Below are positions 7,879 through 16,661 of a DNA stretch of 64,000 nucleotides, piece by piece (the stretch's first letter is position 1; every line of letters starts with the position of its first letter). The notes beneath the pieces were generated by a model. It saw only the letters and a list, made by a program, of their open reading frames with translations, was not told the origin of the DNA and did not search any database. Source of the DNA: Desulfovibrio sp. JC022 (GTDB lineage Bacteria > Desulfobacterota > Desulfovibrionia > Desulfovibrionales > Desulfovibrionaceae); the NCBI RefSeq assembly GCF_010470665.1, contig NZ_VOPZ01000011.1:67528-131527 (forward strand). The letters run 5' to 3'. The position numbers were made by a program, and so were the translations under genes.

Positions 7879-9054
7879 ATGATTGTCAGGACAGCACCAA
7901 GTATTAGGACCTACCATAAAGGTAAGGTTATTTTTCACGAAGGGCAGGAAAGTAAGATTGCTTACATGATCAAGTCCGGCAGTGTTGATATTTTTAAGGT
8001 TATCGACAAAAAAAAGACGGTCATGGCTACCCTGCGCCGGGGCGATATCTTTGGTGAAATGTCACTTCTGGCAAACCAGAAACGTACAGCAAGTGCCGAG
8101 GCTTCCAGCTTTTGCGAGCTGGTGGTGTTGACTGAAGAAATGATGAAGAAACTGCTCCAGTCTTCACCGGAAACCGTGCGCAAGATGTTGGAATTACTGG
8201 CAAAGAGGGTTGCAGCTACAGACTTGAAGGCTTCCGGGTCGGAGCAGAACGATTCTTTTCTCGCTCTTGCAACCATTCTTGATCTTGCCTATCGGGAATT
8301 TGCTTATACTCCTCGCGATAAGCAGCGCGAAATCGAAAATTTTAAGATGGGCCTTTCGGTTAAATCCTATACCGAAACAGTAAAGACTCTGGCTGTTTTT
8401 TCAAATCTTGAAATAGAATCTTTCCTTGAAACAGTTTTCAAGCTGCGTTTGATTGATATGAAAAGTGTGAAAAAGGGAGATAAAAGCGCGTTTGTAGAGA
8501 GATACATCAGTATCAAGAATTTTGAGCAGTTCATGCCTAGTTTGCGTAATCTTTATAAGCAGATGAGAGAGCTGGGTGCTAATGTTGATCAACGCATGAG
8601 TTTCATGAGTTTCAGCGACCTTGCCCAAAGGACCGGAAGTACCCCGGATCAGATATATAAAAAGGTCATCAAAGAAGAGATGCCTGAAAATCTACTCTTT
8701 TTTAACCGGGAAAAGGTCATGGAATGGCAGAAGGGTAAGGACCCCGATTTTTTCAAAAAATTTCGCAGGCCGCGTAAGGCTCTGGAAGATCTCGAATCGG
8801 TTGAAGATATTATTTTCATTGATAATCCAACACTCGGAAAAGCCCTTGAAGGATTTAATTATTATAAAATTTCGGTCCTTTATTCGGCTATGGACCAGCA
8901 GGGTAGGGATAAGCTTAAGCGGAATATCGGCAAGAAGGTTGCCCAGATTCTGTTGCGTGAGCCTCCTGCTGATCGTGATGCCCATGATTCTGAAGTTCTT
9001 GAGTGTTGTGACGAACTCCTTGATATTGTACGTAAATTAAAGGGAGTTAAGTGA
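7879..9054 (+). CDS. Cyclic-nucleotide-binding protein with FliG-C-like C-terminus (paralog 1)
   Basis: A 391-residue soluble protein. Residues about 10-125 form a cNMP-binding beta roll with a complete phosphate-binding cassette (IFGEMSLL then KRTASAEA, arginine present), so cAMP or cGMP binding is plausible. The middle (about 130-295) is helical; FSDLAQRTGSTPDQIYKKV followed by FFNREKVMEWQ resembles an excisionase/MerR-type helix-turn-helix by eye. Residues 305-391 align without gaps to the C-terminal domain of the flagellar rotor protein FliG: VEDIIFIDNPTL, then KLKRNIGKKVAQILL, then LLDIVRKLKG. No flagellar genes adjoin it. The next gene is a paralog. The cNMP call is secure; the FliG-like call is my reading of the pattern. 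Confidence 0.82.
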   Translation: MIVRTAPSIRTYHKGKVIFHEGQESKIAYMIKSGSVDIFKVIDKKKTVMATLRRGDIFGEMSLLANQKRTASAEASSFCELVVLTEEMMKKLLQSSPETVRKMLELLAKRVAATDLKASGSEQNDSFLALATILDLAYREFAYTPRDKQREIENFKMGLSVKSYTETVKTLAVFSNLEIESFLETVFKLRLIDMKSVKKGDKSAFVERYISIKNFEQFMPSLRNLYKQMRELGANVDQRMSFMSFSDLAQRTGSTPDQIYKKVIKEEMPENLLFFNREKVMEWQKGKDPDFFKKFRRPRKALEDLESVEDIIFIDNPTLGKALEGFNYYKISVLYSAMDQQGRDKLKRNIGKKVAQILLREPPADRDAHDSEVLECCDELLDIVRKLKGVK

Positions 9055-9055
9055 T

Positions 9056-10195
9056 ATGGCAGCAGTCAGGCCGCAGTCAAAAACATTCCTCAAAGGTGAG
9101 GTGATTTTCCGGGAAGGGGACAAGGGGCATGTTGCTTACCTGATCCAGTCCGGTTCCGTTAATATTGTAAAAAATATTAAGGGCAAAAGACAGATTCTCG
9201 CAACTTTGGGTCCGGGTGAGCTTTTTGGCGAAATGGCTATTATTTCAAAATGCGAAAGGGTTGCCGGGGCTGAAGCCGGTTCAGAATGTGTTTTATTGGA
9301 ACTGACCGCACGGTTGATCCTGCTGCTGCTTAAGAAAAGTCATCCTACTGTATTTCATCTGACCAGAGTTCTGGCATCCCGCCTTGCCCGGGCCGATCGC
9401 GCGATTTCAGAAAGCCGTAGCGATAATTCATGGCTGACTTTCTGCCGCTTGCTGCACATGAAACATCGTATTTTTCAGACCGCTCCTAAAAGCGAAGATG
9501 CGCCCATTGGCATAACTCTTGAAGAATTATCCAAGGAATTTTCAGATATTACCAATGCTCCGCAGCACGAAATTGACCGTCATCTCAAGTCCGCAATAGG
9601 TTTTAACATGGTCTCGGTGAATAAAATTGCATCGCAGACCTACCTGAGCATCAACAACCCTGATGATTTTCTTATTATTGCGGAGAATCTTTCTGAAGAT
9701 ATCAACAAGTTCAGCGGCAAGGTCTTTATTTCTGATTTTGTTGATATTTATGATTTTTCAACCATTGTCGATTCCAACCCTGAAATGATTTATAAAAAAA
9801 TAGGGGTTGGTGATTTTCCGGAAGATATCTGCATGCTGCACAAGGATGCCACTTCTAAATGGGTTGAAAAAAAGGGAGCGCAGTATTTTAAAGAGGTCAA
9901 GCGCAAGCGTAAATCCATTGATGAGCTTGAAGGTGTTGAAGATATAGTTTTTGTTGACCTCGGAACTTTGAAGCAGGTTTTTCGCAAGATCGGTTATTAT
10001 AAACTGGGGATTCTGCTGGCTATTGCCGGAGAGGATGCGAAAAAACGAATTCTTGCAGCTATTTCAACTAAAATTGCCGCCGCTATTACCCGTGATTCCC
10101 GTTCCTCAGACGCTATTGACCAGAGCGAATCAGATGATGTGGAAGAGGAACTGATCGATATGATCAGGGAGATTAAGTCCTCCAAAACAGAATAG
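9056..10195 (+). CDS. Cyclic-nucleotide-binding protein with FliG-C-like C-terminus (paralog 2)
   Basis: A 379-residue paralog of the preceding gene, starting one base after its stop, so the two are certainly co-transcribed. The cNMP domain (about 7-120) has LFGEMAII and ERVAGAEAGS, keeping the key arginine but with changes around it that may alter ligand affinity. The middle part again ends with a helix-turn-helix-like block (PEMIYKKIGVGDFPEDICML). Residues about 291-379 repeat the FliG-C-like pattern: VEDIVFVDLGTLKQVFRK, then KKRILAAISTKIAAAI. The two C-termini are more alike than the middle regions. A heteromeric pair sensing one second messenger is a reasonable inference, not shown. Confidence 0.82.
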   Translation: MAAVRPQSKTFLKGEVIFREGDKGHVAYLIQSGSVNIVKNIKGKRQILATLGPGELFGEMAIISKCERVAGAEAGSECVLLELTARLILLLLKKSHPTVFHLTRVLASRLARADRAISESRSDNSWLTFCRLLHMKHRIFQTAPKSEDAPIGITLEELSKEFSDITNAPQHEIDRHLKSAIGFNMVSVNKIASQTYLSINNPDDFLIIAENLSEDINKFSGKVFISDFVDIYDFSTIVDSNPEMIYKKIGVGDFPEDICMLHKDATSKWVEKKGAQYFKEVKRKRKSIDELEGVEDIVFVDLGTLKQVFRKIGYYKLGILLAIAGEDAKKRILAAISTKIAAAITRDSRSSDAIDQSESDDVEEELIDMIREIKSSKTE

Positions 10196-10351
10196 TCAAA
10201 CGTCTTATAAAGCACCATCTGTTGCGTAAAGTGAAGAATGAAAAGAAGTTGCACATCGCGCTGGCTTTGGTTAATAATATAATTAAGCTAAAGTATTAAT
10301 AAAAACAGGGTTAACCTTGTCAACCAGCCTAAGAACATGGGATAGTGCAGC

Positions 10352-11275
10352 ATGATTACACGAATTACCATTATCAACGGTAAGGAAACCAGTCCTCTTC
10401 CTAAGACAACCCCGGAAAATATTTTTCAGGCTCATCCCTTATGGGCGCGGGATATTGAAAGTTTCGGCCCGTGGAACAGCGAAGATGCCGAGTACAGAAC
10501 CTATTCAACATGGATCTCCGGCTCGCGGACCGGGGTGCCTGTTGCTGTTTGCGGTTCTTGTGTCTCAAGTCTCGATGTTGCATGGCGGCTGAATGCCCTT
10601 GAAGATCTTTCGGAATGGGGAAGTGTACTGGCTGTTGAACAGAACACCGGACGCGGGCAGGTGCGCCGCGAGTGGATTTCACCTCCCGGAAACTTATACG
10701 GTACTATTAAGTGGCCTGCGTTGCCGGAAGTTAAGCCCGGTGAGGCACGTCCTGTCTGGAACCGGATTCTTCCTCTTATAGTAGGCTACCTGACCTGCAA
10801 CGCATTGCGCGATATTGGTGTGGAAGTTCAACTCAAGTGGCCTAATGATATCCTTATTGATGGAAAGAAGGCCGGAGGAATTCTCATTGAAGAACGCGGT
10901 AATGCGACCATGGTCGGAATCGGCTTGAATCTCTCTTATGCTCCGTCTCGCGATCTTCTCCGTCCTGATCACGCTGTTCCTGCCGGAAAGCTCAATACTG
11001 ATACAATGCAGCTTGGGCCTTTGGAAACCTGGGTTGAATTGATTAAGCACTTCAGGGGGAATTTTGAGCAGATCATCTCTATGAAGAATACTGATGATTT
11101 TCTTTACGAACTTGCGGACCGTCTGGTCTGGTTCGGTGAGGAAGTAAGGATTGTGGATGGCCCTGAAGGAATTGAACGTGGTGTTATTTGCGGTTTGCGT
11201 TCTGATGGCGGTCTTGTGGTTGATCACAATGGTGAGCAGCATGAGATTTATTCCGGTTCTGTAATGCCGTTATAA
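10352..11275 (+). CDS. birA: Biotin-[acetyl-CoA-carboxylase] ligase
   Basis: A 307-residue enzyme that activates biotin with ATP and attaches it to carboxylase carrier domains. The catalytic core shows VEQNTGRGQVRREWISPPGN (the biotin/AMP-binding GRGxxxRxW loop), LKWPNDILIDGKKAGGIL and GIGLNL, followed by a small SH3-like C-terminal domain. The first 60 or so residues are not a recognisable winged helix, so unlike E. coli BirA this form probably lacks repressor activity. No biotin synthesis genes adjoin it. The ATG has only a weak ribosome site. The gene is followed by the structured intergenic region before the PEP synthase gene. Confidence 0.88.
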   Translation: MITRITIINGKETSPLPKTTPENIFQAHPLWARDIESFGPWNSEDAEYRTYSTWISGSRTGVPVAVCGSCVSSLDVAWRLNALEDLSEWGSVLAVEQNTGRGQVRREWISPPGNLYGTIKWPALPEVKPGEARPVWNRILPLIVGYLTCNALRDIGVEVQLKWPNDILIDGKKAGGILIEERGNATMVGIGLNLSYAPSRDLLRPDHAVPAGKLNTDTMQLGPLETWVELIKHFRGNFEQIISMKNTDDFLYELADRLVWFGEEVRIVDGPEGIERGVICGLRSDGGLVVDHNGEQHEIYSGSVMPL

Positions 11276-11576
11276 CTGTGTTAGGTACTGTTTTTTCTTG
11301 ACATACAGGCCTTGCTGGGGAATTGCTTTTTTGTTGCCGGGTGAATTGAAGGGAAGCTTTTCACCCGATTACGGCAACCCCGGAATGCAGCGGAGTTCTT
11401 CCGCGTGCGCCTGAATCAGTATCATTACTGTTGGCACCCCTGTCTTTTTCTTAAGCAGGGTGCTATGTCTGTTTATATTCTGTTAATTTCTTTTCGATTA
11501 CTGATTATCTTATTTACCCGGATTTTATAGCAAAATCCAAAGGCATATCGTTTTAATGATGTGTAAGGAGGAAGTG
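11276..11576 (+). promoter_or_regulatory. Structured intergenic region before the PEP synthase gene, possible leader RNA or small RNA
   Basis: About 300 bases without an ORF. Three inverted repeats stand out: a two-part stem at 11333-11378, in which GTTGCC pairs with GGCAAC and the adjoining GGGTGAA with TTCACCC, leaving a 6-base bulge; a GCGGA/TCCGC hairpin at 11390-11404; and a stem of GCACCC with GGGTGC (one bulge) within 11434-11463. A perfect TTGACA lies at 11298-11303, but the hexamer 17 bases later (AATTGC) is a poor -10. None of the stems ends in a T run. The ribosome site AAGGAGG at 11565-11571 belongs to the next gene. This could be a 5' leader or a separate small RNA; I recognise no known family. 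Confidence 0.4.
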
Positions 11577-14500
11577 ATGGCTGGTAAGACGGAAGAAGCC
11601 GTTTCCGCTAAAGGTGCGGGAACCGCAGCTCCCAAGAAGTCCCAGGCTAAAAAACAGCTTGAAAAAAAGCTGATTCTAACCGGTGCCGATATTGTTAAGA
11701 TCGGCGAAGATGCCGAACTGCTGGTCGGCGGAAAGAACTATAATACTGCCTTGATCAGTCAGGTCGAAGGCATCAGATCTCCCCAGTTTAGAGCCGTATC
11801 GTCTATTGCATTCCATAAACTTCTTGATGAGACAAAAGTCAACGCCAGTGTTGTCAGGGCTGTTGTAGACAGCGAATACAATGCTGTGGACTGGAGCAGT
11901 GAAGAAGTTAACAGCGATAGTGAATTTTTGCAGAAGTTTGTCCGCTCCATCGCGCTGGTGATCAGGAAAGAGGCAGGCAAACATTCTGAAACCCAGATTC
12001 AACTGCGTACCTTTATCAACAATGTTGTTGAAGGTTTTGCCACCTCTCCTGAAGGGATTGACCAGCTGCGTAAGAGATCCGTACTTGTTCAGAGTGCGAT
12101 CCTTTCGGTTATACTGCCTAAAGAAGTCGAAAATGCAGTCAAGGAAGCTTATCTTTCAATCTGCAAGGATGCTGGGCTTGAAAACGAGCCTGTGGCTGTC
12201 CGTTCCTCCGCTGCCGGTGAAGACAGCCGTAAAAAGGCCTTTGCCGGGCTTCAGGATACTTACCTTAATATTGTCGGCGATGATAATTGCGCCGAAGCAT
12301 ACCATTGGGACTGCGCATCAGCTTACAACCTGCGCAGTATGACCTATCGCCGTGAAGCTATTCTTGATGCTGTTACTCTGGCTGAGAATACCGGTGATGC
12401 CTCTATTGCCGAGAATGCAAAGATTGAATGGGCCATCGAGAATACCTCACTTTCCGTTTGTATCATGCGCATGATTAACCCGGTTATTTCCGGTACCGCG
12501 TTCAGTGCTGATACTGCCACCGGTTGCCGTGGAACAGACCGTAAAGATCTTGTTTCCATTGATGCCAGTTACGGCCTCGGTGAGGCTGTTGTGGGCGGCA
12601 TGGTCACCCCGGATAAATTTTACGTATTCCAGCGTGATGACGGTTCTGAAGTTGTTGTCCGTAATATGGGTAGCAAGGACAAGAAGATAGTCTACAGCGA
12701 GAAGGGAGGAACCAAGGTCGAGAAGGTTCAGCCCGGAGCTGTGTACCGCTGGGCACTTTCCCTTGCACAGGCTGAGGAAGTAGCCAAAGGCGTGCGTTCC
12801 ATCTGCGAGGCATACGGCGGTATGATTATGGATACCGAGTTCTGCCTTGATGCGGCTGACCGTCTCTGGTTTGTTCAGGCCCGTCCTGAAACCCGCTGGA
12901 ATGAGGAATTTGAACAACATCCCGATTCCATCTTCATGCGCAGACTTGAGGTTGACCCCAAGGAGCTTGAAGAGGCCGAAGTCGTTCTCGAGGGTAACGG
13001 TGCTTCACGCGGAGCAGGGCAGGGCACAGTTAAGTTCCTTCGTTCCGCTCTTGAGCTGAATAAAATCCACAAAGGCGATATTCTAGCGGCAGAGCGCACC
13101 GACCCGGATATGGTTCCGGGGATGCGTATTGCTTCCGGTATTCTCGCGGATGTGGGCGGCGATACCAGCCATGCTGCAATCACCTCCCGAGAACTTGGAA
13201 TTCCGGCAATCATCGGTATCCAGAGACTTGAAATTATTCGTTCCCTTGAGGGGCAGGAAATTACTGTCGACGGTTCACGTGGTAAAGTTTATCGCGGCAT
13301 GTTGCCTCTCATAGAGGTCGGTGGAACTATTAACATTGCGGAGCTTCCGCCTACCAAGACCAAAGTCGGCCTCATCCTCGCTGATGTGGGACAGTCACTG
13401 TTCCTTTCCCGGTTGAGGGAAGTTCCTGATTTTGAAGTTGGTCTGCTACGTGCTGAATTTATGCTCGGTAACGTTGGCGTCCATCCGCTGGCTCTTGAAG
13501 CTTACGATAACGGGACCCTTGATAAACTGGTTCAGGATAAGCTTGATGAGCTTGATTCAAGACTGACCACAGTCATGAAAACCCAGCTTGATTCCGGACT
13601 TATTTCCCTGAACATTAATCTCAGGGAATATGTGGGTGCTTTGACCGGGCTGACCGAAGAAATGGACTCCATGGCCAATGCCAACACAGCGCGCGGAACC
13701 GAAGAGGTTCTGGCTATGCATCGCAAGCTGCGTGAACTGGATAAGAAGCTTGACCATTATCTTGAGCATGCCACAGAAAGTCTCTATGCACTCAAGACTT
13801 CAGTTAATATTGAGGAACATCTGCGCGGCGTTCTCGGTATTCATGCCGGCGAACATGCAGATTCCAAGTTTATTTATAAACGTACTGAATCCCTTGATGA
13901 ACTGCCCGAGATGCTTGTGAAAGCCAAAGAGAACCCTGTGGTTCTTGAGTATATTGAAGGGATTAAAGCGTTACGCGAAGAAGTGGCTCTCAAAATGGGA
14001 CTTAAGTCTGAAATGGACGAGGTCACCACCCTTCGCCAGCGTATAGCAGATATTATCAAAGCACGTGGTCTCAGGACCGGTAAGGAAAACTATATTCAAA
14101 CTTTGTCTCAGGGGTTGGCTCTGTTCGCCATGGCCTTTTACGGCAAGGATATTGTTTACAGGACCACGGACTTCAAGACCAACGAATATCATAACCTGCT
14201 TGGCGGTCTGCTCTTTGAGCACCATGAAGATAACCCCATGCTTGGTTATCGCGGTGTTTCCAGAAATATTCATGATTGGGAACTGGAAGCCTTCAAGCTG
14301 GCACGCGGTGTGTTCGGTGGTAAAAACCTGCACATCATGCTGCCTTTCGTGCGCACCATTGAAGAAGCGCGCAGCATGAAACGTTACCTTTCGCAGGTGC
14401 ACAATCTTGATTCCGGCAAGGACGGCCTGAAGCTGATTCTTATGGCTGAGATTCCCAGTAACGCAGTGCTCAGTAAGGAATTCATCAAGGAAGTCGATGG

Positions 14501-15155
14501 TTTTTCCATCGGTTCCAACGATATGACCCAGCTGGTGCTCGGTACTGACAGGGATAACTCCAGTCTTCAGCATATCTATGATGAAGAAGATCCTGCTGTT
14601 GTATGGGCTATTCTCTCTGCGATTTTCACCGGACAGAAGTTCGGTAAGAAGATCGGTTTCTGCGGTCAGGGTGTTTCAAACAGCGTTATCCTACGCGGTG
14701 TTGTCTGCATTGCCGGGATTGTTTCCGCGTCTGTTGTTCCTGATACTTATCTCCAGACCAAGCTTGATATGGCTGCTGTTGAAGCGGAAAATATCAAGGT
14801 CAGTGAATTGGGACAGTGGATCAGGGCACGTCATTTTGAACGTCTTGCCGAGCTCATGGAAGAAAACGGCTACAGCCACATTATCAAAAAGTACAAGACT
14901 CCTGAAGATCTTGAAGATTGGTATGAAGGTGAAATCAGAAGACTTAACGAGCAGCTCCGTGACAACATGGACTCGCCCAGAGAGGATTTCATCAGACAGG
15001 AAATGGATACCTTCCGCGGTACTTTCCACAAGCCGGTTATCTATTCCGCTTGGGATTGGAATCAGACTGTTGAAGATGCCATGCATCATGCCGGATTTGC
15101 CACTTTTGAAGAACAGGACGCAGCCCTCGAAGAGCAGCGTAAGAAGCAGTGGTAA
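11577..15155 (+). CDS. ppsA: Phosphoenolpyruvate synthase-like enzyme, enlarged
   Basis: A PEP-synthase/pyruvate-phosphate-dikinase family enzyme making PEP from pyruvate and ATP for gluconeogenesis. I place the start at 11577 because AAGGAGG lies 5 bases before it; an ATG 21 bases upstream is on the wrong side of that site. The ATP-grasp domain (about 45-430) shows PVAVRSSAAGEDSRKKAFAG. The mobile domain has GGDTSHAAITSRELGIPA with the catalytic histidine. The C-terminal TIM barrel has IGSNDMTQLVLGTDRD and GFCGQGVSN with the catalytic cysteine. At 1192 residues it is some 400 longer than E. coli PpsA; the excess sits mainly in a charged, helical insert (about 640-820) and a C-terminal extension. 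A strong terminator follows. Confidence 0.85.
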   Translation: MAGKTEEAVSAKGAGTAAPKKSQAKKQLEKKLILTGADIVKIGEDAELLVGGKNYNTALISQVEGIRSPQFRAVSSIAFHKLLDETKVNASVVRAVVDSEYNAVDWSSEEVNSDSEFLQKFVRSIALVIRKEAGKHSETQIQLRTFINNVVEGFATSPEGIDQLRKRSVLVQSAILSVILPKEVENAVKEAYLSICKDAGLENEPVAVRSSAAGEDSRKKAFAGLQDTYLNIVGDDNCAEAYHWDCASAYNLRSMTYRREAILDAVTLAENTGDASIAENAKIEWAIENTSLSVCIMRMINPVISGTAFSADTATGCRGTDRKDLVSIDASYGLGEAVVGGMVTPDKFYVFQRDDGSEVVVRNMGSKDKKIVYSEKGGTKVEKVQPGAVYRWALSLAQAEEVAKGVRSICEAYGGMIMDTEFCLDAADRLWFVQARPETRWNEEFEQHPDSIFMRRLEVDPKELEEAEVVLEGNGASRGAGQGTVKFLRSALELNKIHKGDILAAERTDPDMVPGMRIASGILADVGGDTSHAAITSRELGIPAIIGIQRLEIIRSLEGQEITVDGSRGKVYRGMLPLIEVGGTINIAELPPTKTKVGLILADVGQSLFLSRLREVPDFEVGLLRAEFMLGNVGVHPLALEAYDNGTLDKLVQDKLDELDSRLTTVMKTQLDSGLISLNINLREYVGALTGLTEEMDSMANANTARGTEEVLAMHRKLRELDKKLDHYLEHATESLYALKTSVNIEEHLRGVLGIHAGEHADSKFIYKRTESLDELPEMLVKAKENPVVLEYIEGIKALREEVALKMGLKSEMDEVTTLRQRIADIIKARGLRTGKENYIQTLSQGLALFAMAFYGKDIVYRTTDFKTNEYHNLLGGLLFEHHEDNPMLGYRGVSRNIHDWELEAFKLARGVFGGKNLHIMLPFVRTIEEARSMKRYLSQVHNLDSGKDGLKLILMAEIPSNAVLSKEFIKEVDGFSIGSNDMTQLVLGTDRDNSSLQHIYDEEDPAVVWAILSAIFTGQKFGKKIGFCGQGVSNSVILRGVVCIAGIVSASVVPDTYLQTKLDMAAVEAENIKVSELGQWIRARHFERLAELMEENGYSHIIKKYKTPEDLEDWYEGEIRRLNEQLRDNMDSPREDFIRQEMDTFRGTFHKPVIYSAWDWNQTVEDAMHHAGFATFEEQDAALEEQRKKQW

Positions 15156-15177
15156 GATTCCAGTAAATAAAATATTG

Positions 15178-15206
15178 AAAGGCCGTCCCGATGGGGCGGC
15201 CTTTTT
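15178..15206 (+). terminator. Rho-independent terminator after the PEP synthase gene
   Basis: GGCCGTCCC and GGGGCGGCC form a 9-base stem with one G-T pair around a 3-base loop, followed by five T residues. It lies 25 bases after the stop codon. Confidence 0.9.
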
Positions 15207-15297
15207 CTGTTCTAAACCCTTTATTAGTCCTGTAAACACTCGCATAGTCTTGACAGAGAACTGGAGCGGGGGCATATATTTATGAACAGGAGAGAAA

Positions 15298-15738
15298 ATG
15301 ATTGAATCCAAAAGATTTATAAAAATATTGCTTATCGCAGTAGCCTTGTCATCAATGCTGCTTGGCGGTTGCTCCCTCAACTCAGCAAACTATGTGGGGA
15401 ATGAAGAGAATTATTCTGACCGTGCTCCCCGTAAGCTGGGCCGGGGAATGACGAATATTTTGACCGCTCCGCTTGAAATTCCCAACCAGGCTGTTGATCT
15501 CGCTGCTGAAAATGATGAACCTGCGCAGCAGGCTGCCGGATATGTGGGCGGTTTTTTTGTGGGCGTAGCTTATGCCGGCGGACGTGTTGTTTCCGGTATG
15601 TATGATATTGTAACTTCTCCTTTTGGTGGACCTTCGGTTCCCACGATGGACCCGGATCTGATCAAATCGGATTTTTGTGCCAAGGTTGAAAAAAGGGACG
15701 AATCTTTTAAAGATGTGACCGGGATTGGAGCAGAATAA
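15298..15738 (+). CDS. TIGR04073-like exosortase-associated lipoprotein
   Basis: A 146-residue lipoprotein. The N-terminus is a lipoprotein signal (hydrophobic run, lipobox LLGGC, lipidated Cys about residue 25). The mature part contains RAPRKLGRGMTNILTAPLEIPNQ, which matches my recollection of the exosortase-system-associated TIGR04073 family, then two glycine-rich hydrophobic stretches (GYVGGFFVGVAYAGG, VVSGMYDIVTSPF). AGGAG precedes the start. It is a single gene with terminators on either side. I see no exosortase or PEP-CTERM genes in the window. The lipoprotein call is firm; the family assignment is from memory. Confidence 0.72.
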   Translation: MIESKRFIKILLIAVALSSMLLGGCSLNSANYVGNEENYSDRAPRKLGRGMTNILTAPLEIPNQAVDLAAENDEPAQQAAGYVGGFFVGVAYAGGRVVSGMYDIVTSPFGGPSVPTMDPDLIKSDFCAKVEKRDESFKDVTGIGAE

Positions 15739-15766
15739 TTTAAGCTCTATTTGGATTTCTAATTTA

Positions 15767-15800
15767 AAACCTCCACGGCAAGACCGCATGGAGGTTTTTT
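15767..15800 (+). terminator. Rho-independent terminator after lipoprotein gene
   Basis: CCTCCA at 15770-15775 pairs with TGGAGG at 15789-15794, with an inner CGG/CCG pairing, followed by six T residues. Confidence 0.88.
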
Positions 15801-15826
15801 GTTGAACTGTAGCTGAAGAGGGTATT

Positions 15827-16651
15827 ATGCTAAAGAGAATTGTATTTGTATTATGTCTACTCGCGATGGTTTCCGGTTGTGTGAACAAGCAGATGCTCAA
15901 GGAACAGATTACCGAAGCAATACGCGAGAACCCCCAGATTGTGCTTGATGCCATGCGTGAAAACAGCGTGGATATGCTGACCATTGTGGAACAGGGTATT
16001 GATCAACGAGAAAAGCTTAAGCGCGAAGCTGCTCTTGCAGCGGAAATTGAAAATCCCTTTAAGCCTCGGATCTGGTCTGAAAGACCTATGCTGGGCAATC
16101 CCTCTGCGCCGGTAACTATTGTTGAATATTCTGATTTTCTTTGCCCTTATTGCAGTAAGGGAGCAAAAGTTGTGAGCAAACTGGTGGCTGATCATCCTGA
16201 AAAATACAAACTAATTTTCAAACACCTGCCCATGCATAAACAGTCCCGTGAGCTGGCTCTTGTCTTTGAGGCCATCGCACAATTTGATAAAGAAAAAGCT
16301 TATAAATTTCATGATCTTGCTTTTGAGCGACAGAAAGAACTCTACGAAGACAAGCAAGGTGTTGTCTTAGGAAAAATTCTGGCGGAAATCGAAGTCAATG
16401 CAGATCAGCTTCAGAAGACTCTAAATTCTGCTCAGTTGCAGGAATTTCTGCTGGCTGACGAGAAAGAAGCAGGGGAGTTCAGAATTGATGCCACTCCGAC
16501 TTTTTTGGTCAACGGCGTGTCCGTTCGCGGCTATCTTCCTGCGGACAGATTTGAGCAGATGGTGGATATGATCATGGAAAAGTCAGCAAAGGCGGCTCCG
16601 GTGGAAACTCCTGAAGGTGAAGTCTGCGAAGATTGCCTGAACCAGATGTAA
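15827..16651 (+). CDS. DsbA-family thiol-disulfide oxidoreductase, lipoprotein
   Basis: A 274-residue periplasmic lipoprotein (lipobox MVSGC at about residues 14-18). After a helical linker rich in charged residues, a thioredoxin-fold DsbA-like domain starts near residue 85 (GNPSAPVTIVEYSDFLCPYC). The active site CPYC and the cis-proline motif ATPTFLVNG are both intact, so it should oxidise or isomerise disulfides on exported proteins. The C-terminus carries an extra CEDC pair (EGEVCEDCLNQM) outside the fold. GAGGG precedes the start. It is followed closely by the methyltransferase gene, 10 bases away. Confidence 0.87.
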   Translation: MLKRIVFVLCLLAMVSGCVNKQMLKEQITEAIRENPQIVLDAMRENSVDMLTIVEQGIDQREKLKREAALAAEIENPFKPRIWSERPMLGNPSAPVTIVEYSDFLCPYCSKGAKVVSKLVADHPEKYKLIFKHLPMHKQSRELALVFEAIAQFDKEKAYKFHDLAFERQKELYEDKQGVVLGKILAEIEVNADQLQKTLNSAQLQEFLLADEKEAGEFRIDATPTFLVNGVSVRGYLPADRFEQMVDMIMEKSAKAAPVETPEGEVCEDCLNQM

Positions 16652-16661
16652 GCGGTGTTGT

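Noticed and set aside
11434-11463. Sigma-54 promoter (TTGGCAC) before the PEP synthase gene
   Set aside because: The -12 GC element is missing at the required distance.
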